A stretch of DNA of 21,535 nucleotides from Seminavis robusta. Lineage: Eukaryota; Bacillariophyta; Bacillariophyceae; Naviculales; Naviculaceae. A program made the position numbers and the translations under genes. The stretch lies in the NCBI GenBank assembly GCA_903772945.1, contig CAICTM010001850.1:1-21535 (forward strand). The letters are read 5' to 3'. Below, piece by piece: positions 18,403-21,535 of this stretch (position 1 is the first letter of the stretch; the number at the start of each line of letters is the position of its first letter). Below the pieces are notes generated by a model, which saw nothing but the letters and a program-made list of their open reading frames with translations, had not been told where the DNA came from and did no database searches.

Positions 18403-18648
18403 ATGCCGCAGTGCCCTTACTGCAAAAAGGCAGTATTATCGAATGGTGGTATGAGGCGGCACATCAATAAGAGTGCGTCATGTAGTGCCGCTGAGCTTCG
18501 ATCACTTGGTAGTACTGCTAAGCCGAAGCCCTCTCTAGAGCTGTTCCGACTGTGGTTCCTTTTCCTTTCGAGAGCAGCTACCTGGTACCATGTGCCTCCA
18601 GGGTTCTCGTGTCCCTGTTTCTACCAGGCACCGGTACCGGTACGATGA
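18403..18648 (+). pseudogene. Truncated zinc-finger (C2HC-like) protein N-terminus
   Basis: ATG at 18403 in a good context (GCCATGCC) opens MPQCPYCKKAVLSNGGMRRH followed by INKSASC. This is a C-x2-C-x12-H-x6-C arrangement close to the N-terminal C2H2/C2HC fingers found in eukaryotic nuclear and transposon-linked proteins. Native sequence continues to about codon 45 (18536). There it runs straight into the direct repeat copy 2, whose sequence supplies the rest of the frame to the stop at 18648. The finger therefore looks like the start of a longer protein cut off by the repeat. A short intact protein, or a first exon spliced past the repeat, are alternatives. Confidence 0.4.
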
Positions 18649-18711
18649 GCTCCCAGCGTTGGGACAATCATGGCGCTCTGGATCTCTATCACTGGTACCG
18701 GTACCGTAGTC
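18537..18711 (+). repeat. Direct repeat copy 2 (175 bp)
   Basis: Second copy of the repeat at 17843. It carries 8 extra bases (CTATCACT) before the closing GGTACCGGTACC (18694-18705). The copies start 694 bp apart, with 527 bp between them. The near-identity implies a recent duplication, or homogenised terminal repeats of a short element. Confidence 0.92.
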
Positions 18712-18989
18712 ATTGTCCTCTGCCCCATCCTCCTACGCCTGACCTCCTTCCTTGCCATCCTTTCCTTCTTTCTTGGTTGGTCTGCTCTATTGGGTACTCT
18801 TGGCTCTCCGGCTCGCGCCCTTGCACTGAGCATTGCATTCGAACTCTGGAGTCGAGGGTCCATCCCCACCCATAATCCACTCTAATAGCCACATAGACTG
18901 GCTGAAGACGAGGTCGTCGTGTTTTTTCCATCAAAGTTTCGGGGTTCATTCCGTTTCATCCATACGACTAAATATTATTTCAAAGTTAG
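18712..18989. other. Short gene-free stretch
   Basis: A frame at 18670-18885 is hydrophobic but starts inside the direct repeat and has no recognisable motif. The region is C/T-rich. It probably includes the 3' flank of the minus-strand frame that ends at 18990. Confidence 0.35.
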
Positions 18990-19349
18990 CTACTGACTGG
19001 TTCTGATGGTTTCCACCGAGGCAAAGTACCCTCCCAAGGGAACGACAAAGTTGTCTCGGAAGCAATCAAGGTCGCAGCTCTGGCCAGCCCTGACTGCTTC
19101 GCTCACTTCCGATAGGGTGGGCGGGGTGGATGCAAACTGGAGCCGGGCGGTGATCCATGCTTCCCAACCACTGTTGGTTGATTTTTCGCCAAAGGATTCC
19201 ACCGAGAAAGAGACGAAAGCTTCAGGGAATGCTTCGCTGAGAAGAAGGTCAAAATACTGCCTACTGGCATGCTGAATCCCATGGATGTCTTCCTCTGACG
19301 GCACTTCCTCCTGCACTGGAGCTGAAGGCGACGTGCGAAGGGATACAGC
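18990..19349 (-). pseudogene. C-terminal part of an unplaced, probably diatom-specific protein
   Basis: About 119 codons open on the minus strand to TAG at 18990, with no ATG at the 5' end (an in-frame TAA lies at 19352-19350). The sequence looks like a folded domain: YFDLLLSEAFPEAFVSFSVE, then WEAWITARLQFASTPPTLSE, a short Cys-containing helix and a closing VPLGGYFASVETI. It resembles, from memory, the C-terminal repeat domain of certain diatom secreted or surface proteins (F/ItF-x-G-x-x-x-F-x-x-x-x-P pattern, ending F-x-x-V-x-S/T-V/I), but I cannot name a family. It may be the last exon of a split gene (acceptor-like CTTCAG near 19330) or a leftover fragment. No upstream exon is visible. 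Confidence 0.4.
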
Positions 19350-19801
19350 TTACAATTCAGCTTTACAGCTTTATAAATTGCGGGCCTATTCTAGAAAATA
19401 ATCAATAACGAACTGCTCACTTATTGGAAATACAAACTTTACATCTCTTAGATCGTTAGATAATCAATCACAATGGTATTGTCGCATGTAGCATGCGAGG
19501 TTATGAGATGTTACTCATTCTTATTCTTATATGTCTATCCCTTATGTGTTGTCAATGGAATGAGCTACTCCTTGTGCAGAGTCCGAGTTTCCTCTTCATC
19601 TTCATCGGTAGTCCTTCCCCTTATTGCAACTAATCTGTCGATTGGATCCATATTATCCCTTTGTCGATACCTTGGATTTGCTCGCAAGCAATCCCCTTTT
19701 TGTTGATTCGCTCGTAAGCAATCCACTTGTTCCCCTTTTCTTTTCCTGTCGTCGATCGAAATCGCGATGAGGATCTTATATCTTGACGACTGGCTTGTGT
19801 G
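19350..19801. other. AT-rich stretch flanking the antisense gag remnant
   Basis: No gene. Notable elements are a 7-bp perfect palindrome TCGCATG-TAG-CATGCGA (19482-19498) and an imperfect two-copy repeat of about 28 bp around GCTCGYAAGCAATCC (about 19680-19725). It lies downstream, in the gag sense, of the element's zinc knuckle, where protease and polymerase would be expected in a full element. They are absent, so the retroelement is truncated here. Confidence 0.4.
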
Positions 19802-21205
19802 TCATGCATTGAGGCATGCTTCCGGAGCCACTTTACCCCCTATTATGGCCGTTCCTCCGGTTGCTGCTTGCTGTTGCAGTCGGGTGGAGAGCTTGGAGTT
19901 GGTTTCAGCACTCAGGCCATTATCCTTTGGAGCACCTCGCTTAGGACATGATGGATCGTTTCCTGTGGTGACCGGTAGCCCCACAGTCAAAGCAGCGCCC
20001 CACTAGAAGTGTACCACTGCTGGTGGAGCCACTGGTTCTATCCTGGATGAGACTACCAACCTTGGCCTCAACAGCTTTGTCGATGCTGCCTGGAAGGCTT
20101 TGCCTGGGAGGTCTTGGTCCAATGTGTTTGGGCAGGCTCATATGTTTTCTGGTTGATGAGGACCGATAGAGGGCATCCAGGTCATTCAAAGTATCGAGTG
20201 CTTCCAATTGTTTGTTCCCATAGTTGCTATCAAATCCGTTTATGTCGCTCTTGACAACGAGCTCATGGACTTTGGATCGAAATATGGAACCCACATCGAA
20301 GAAGACCTCTCAGGGATGTGCTGGTTAGTTCAGGCATGGGATCACTGGACAATAAAGTTCAATCGAATCTCTTTGATGAGCTTGCTTGCATCGACAAAAT
20401 ACATGGACACATTTTCCCCAGGGAACTTGGTGATGTCCAAGTGAAGAAGCTTGGCTTTGAGGGTCTCAATCTTGCGAGAGAAGGTCTGTATATCTTCTGC
20501 AGAAGAGCCAAGAGAAGCTGGGGCCCATTGTGCTTGGCTCGAGGGACAATGATTTCAATTCTTCCTGGAGTGCATCAGTGCAAGTTCAAGACAGCCTTTC
20601 CCGACCAGGCAAGGTTGGTTAGATCATACTGGAGACAGAGTGTGGCTTCAGAGTCCCAGCATCATGAATCCAACCCCATTTACTGTGAGATCCTGATGCC
20701 ATTTGTCCATCATAGATTCTGAGACCTGCCCAGGAGGGTGAACATATTAATTTTTAATGGTGTTAGTATTAAGATCACCAACAACAAGCTCAAAGATCCC
20801 TTCCATTCCATGCTTAAGTCATCATACTTTCAAAGGCGATAAGAGAGGCTAACACATGGGATCCAGAGGCATTGACTCAGTCAAAGTAGAGAAAGGAGAC
20901 TGGGGGAATCCTTCGTCCTTTCTTGCATGCCAATTCAATTGGCTGGAGTGTGGTGTGATGTTTTAGATGGTCGTCTCCATGAAACCCCTGAGGCATAGGG
21001 TGCTTTGAGGTTCCTTTCCCAGTCCATCTGAGCCAGATCCTGTCCAGGCTCCAGTGTGGTTGATACCTCCAAGCGAGGGACTTCTGTAAGCTTGGTTTTT
21101 CCTTGGATTCCCAATGTGTTGGAGGAGCTCCTGGAATTGAGCTGTGGCAAGGGTGCTGTAGTCATGGTTGGGGATCAGATGGTGGGATGACTGGATCAGA
21201 TTCAA
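19802..21205 (-). pseudogene. Decayed gag gene with zinc knuckle, antisense
   Basis: Read on the minus strand from about 21205, gag-like sequence is spread over several frames. Pieces are: an N-terminal part around YSTLATAQFQELLQHIGN (21205-20963); a capsid-like part with QYDLTNLAWSGKAVLNL and then IETLKAKLLHLDITKFPGEN (about 20640-20400); FDSNYGNKQLEALDTLNDL (20294 onward); a basic Pro/Arg linker; and a zinc knuckle starting CFDCGATGHHR near 19997. One extra A shifts the frame, after which NDPSCPKRGAPK supplies the last Cys (C-x2-C-x4-H-x6-C). The frame ends at 19802. The LTR-retrotransposon gag call rests on the KFPGEN-type capsid block plus the knuckle. Several frameshifts and stops make it clearly non-functional. 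Confidence 0.65.
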
Positions 21206-21535
21206 AGAAGGCTTGTCTGAATCCCTGTGGACTGAACAAGGATGGCGCTGTACCGTTGAAGGAGTTGTGATGAAGAGGATGCTGAAGATAAGGAAGCGTC
21301 GTCAAGGTCCATTAATAGCTGATGGAATAGGAGGCAGTGAAAATCAACAAGGTCAACAGTGCGGCAATGGCAACAAGAGCAATGCAACAGGAGGAGGAGA
21401 GCGGTGGATAATGAGCAGTTGGATCTGACTTGAGGTTGAGGCCCACCCCGAATTGTTTGGCAAATTCAAATTTAAATTTAACAGCGACAGCGCGTTGTTA
21501 TCTTTCAAACGACCAACTGCAAGCCATTCAAACGA
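21206..21535. other. Window end, possible retroelement leader
   Basis: Lies upstream (in the gag sense) of the antisense gag remnant, where a leader and LTR would be expected. I see no convincing primer-binding site or TG...CA boundary within the window. An AAATTCAAATTTAAATTTAA run occurs near 21463-21481. Plus-strand frames here are not recognised. Confidence 0.3.

Noticed and set aside
18780..18880. Possible tRNA (GCATTCGAACTC resembles a T-loop)
   Set aside because: No matching acceptor, D or anticodon arms could be formed around it.
18670..18885. Hydrophobic 71-residue plus-strand frame that might be a small membrane protein
   Set aside because: Starts inside the direct repeat, lies in C/T-rich DNA that biases toward hydrophobic codons, and has no homologue I recognise.

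Overview
The window reads as nuclear DNA from a eukaryotic alga, most likely a pennate diatom; Seminavis-like genomes are the best fit I can name from memory. The grounds are: compact intron-poor genes, short GT-AG introns of about 70-90 bp, a diatom-style LRR protein with an inward N-terminus and one membrane span, a CRAL-TRIO protein with an acidic leader, a GT47 exostosin-family glycosyltransferase, and many decayed retroelement fragments. I saw no bacterial operons, rRNA, tRNA or CRISPR array.

Layout. Positions 1-5975 are mostly transposon graveyard: a plus-strand gag-like remnant (about 190-1200), a long stop-free minus-strand stretch of odd composition (1316-1972), about 2 kb without a recognisable gene, and an unrecognised minus-strand reading frame broken by one TGA (4104-4895). 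Positions 5976-9359 hold a five-exon LRR membrane-protein gene that is now broken. It has a 1-base frameshift after the membrane span, a 4-base insertion in an LRR, and a roughly 449-bp mobile insertion inside exon 4. That insertion is bounded by TG...CA and a 4-5 bp target-site duplication. Positions 9662-10895 are repeats: two tandem units of about 428 bp carrying four copies of a hairpin module, a heptanucleotide microsatellite, a 39-bp tandem pair and nested inverted repeats.

Three apparently intact genes follow: a CRAL-TRIO-like protein (plus, 11048-12133), an exostosin-like glycosyltransferase (minus, 12742-14289) and a PDZ-domain protein with four C-terminal membrane spans (minus, 14818-17511). 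The first two are convergent; the last two are in tandem. Beyond them lie two nearly identical direct repeats of about 170 bp (17843 and 18537), a truncated zinc-finger reading frame, the C-terminal part of an unplaced protein (minus, 18990-19349) and a decayed antisense gag gene with a zinc knuckle (19802-21205).

The intact genes do not form an obvious pathway. Lipid binding/transfer, secretory glycosylation and a membrane scaffold are all housekeeping-like. The interest lies in the datable chain of damage to the LRR gene, the hairpin tandem array, the recent direct repeats, and the PDZ plus four-span architecture.
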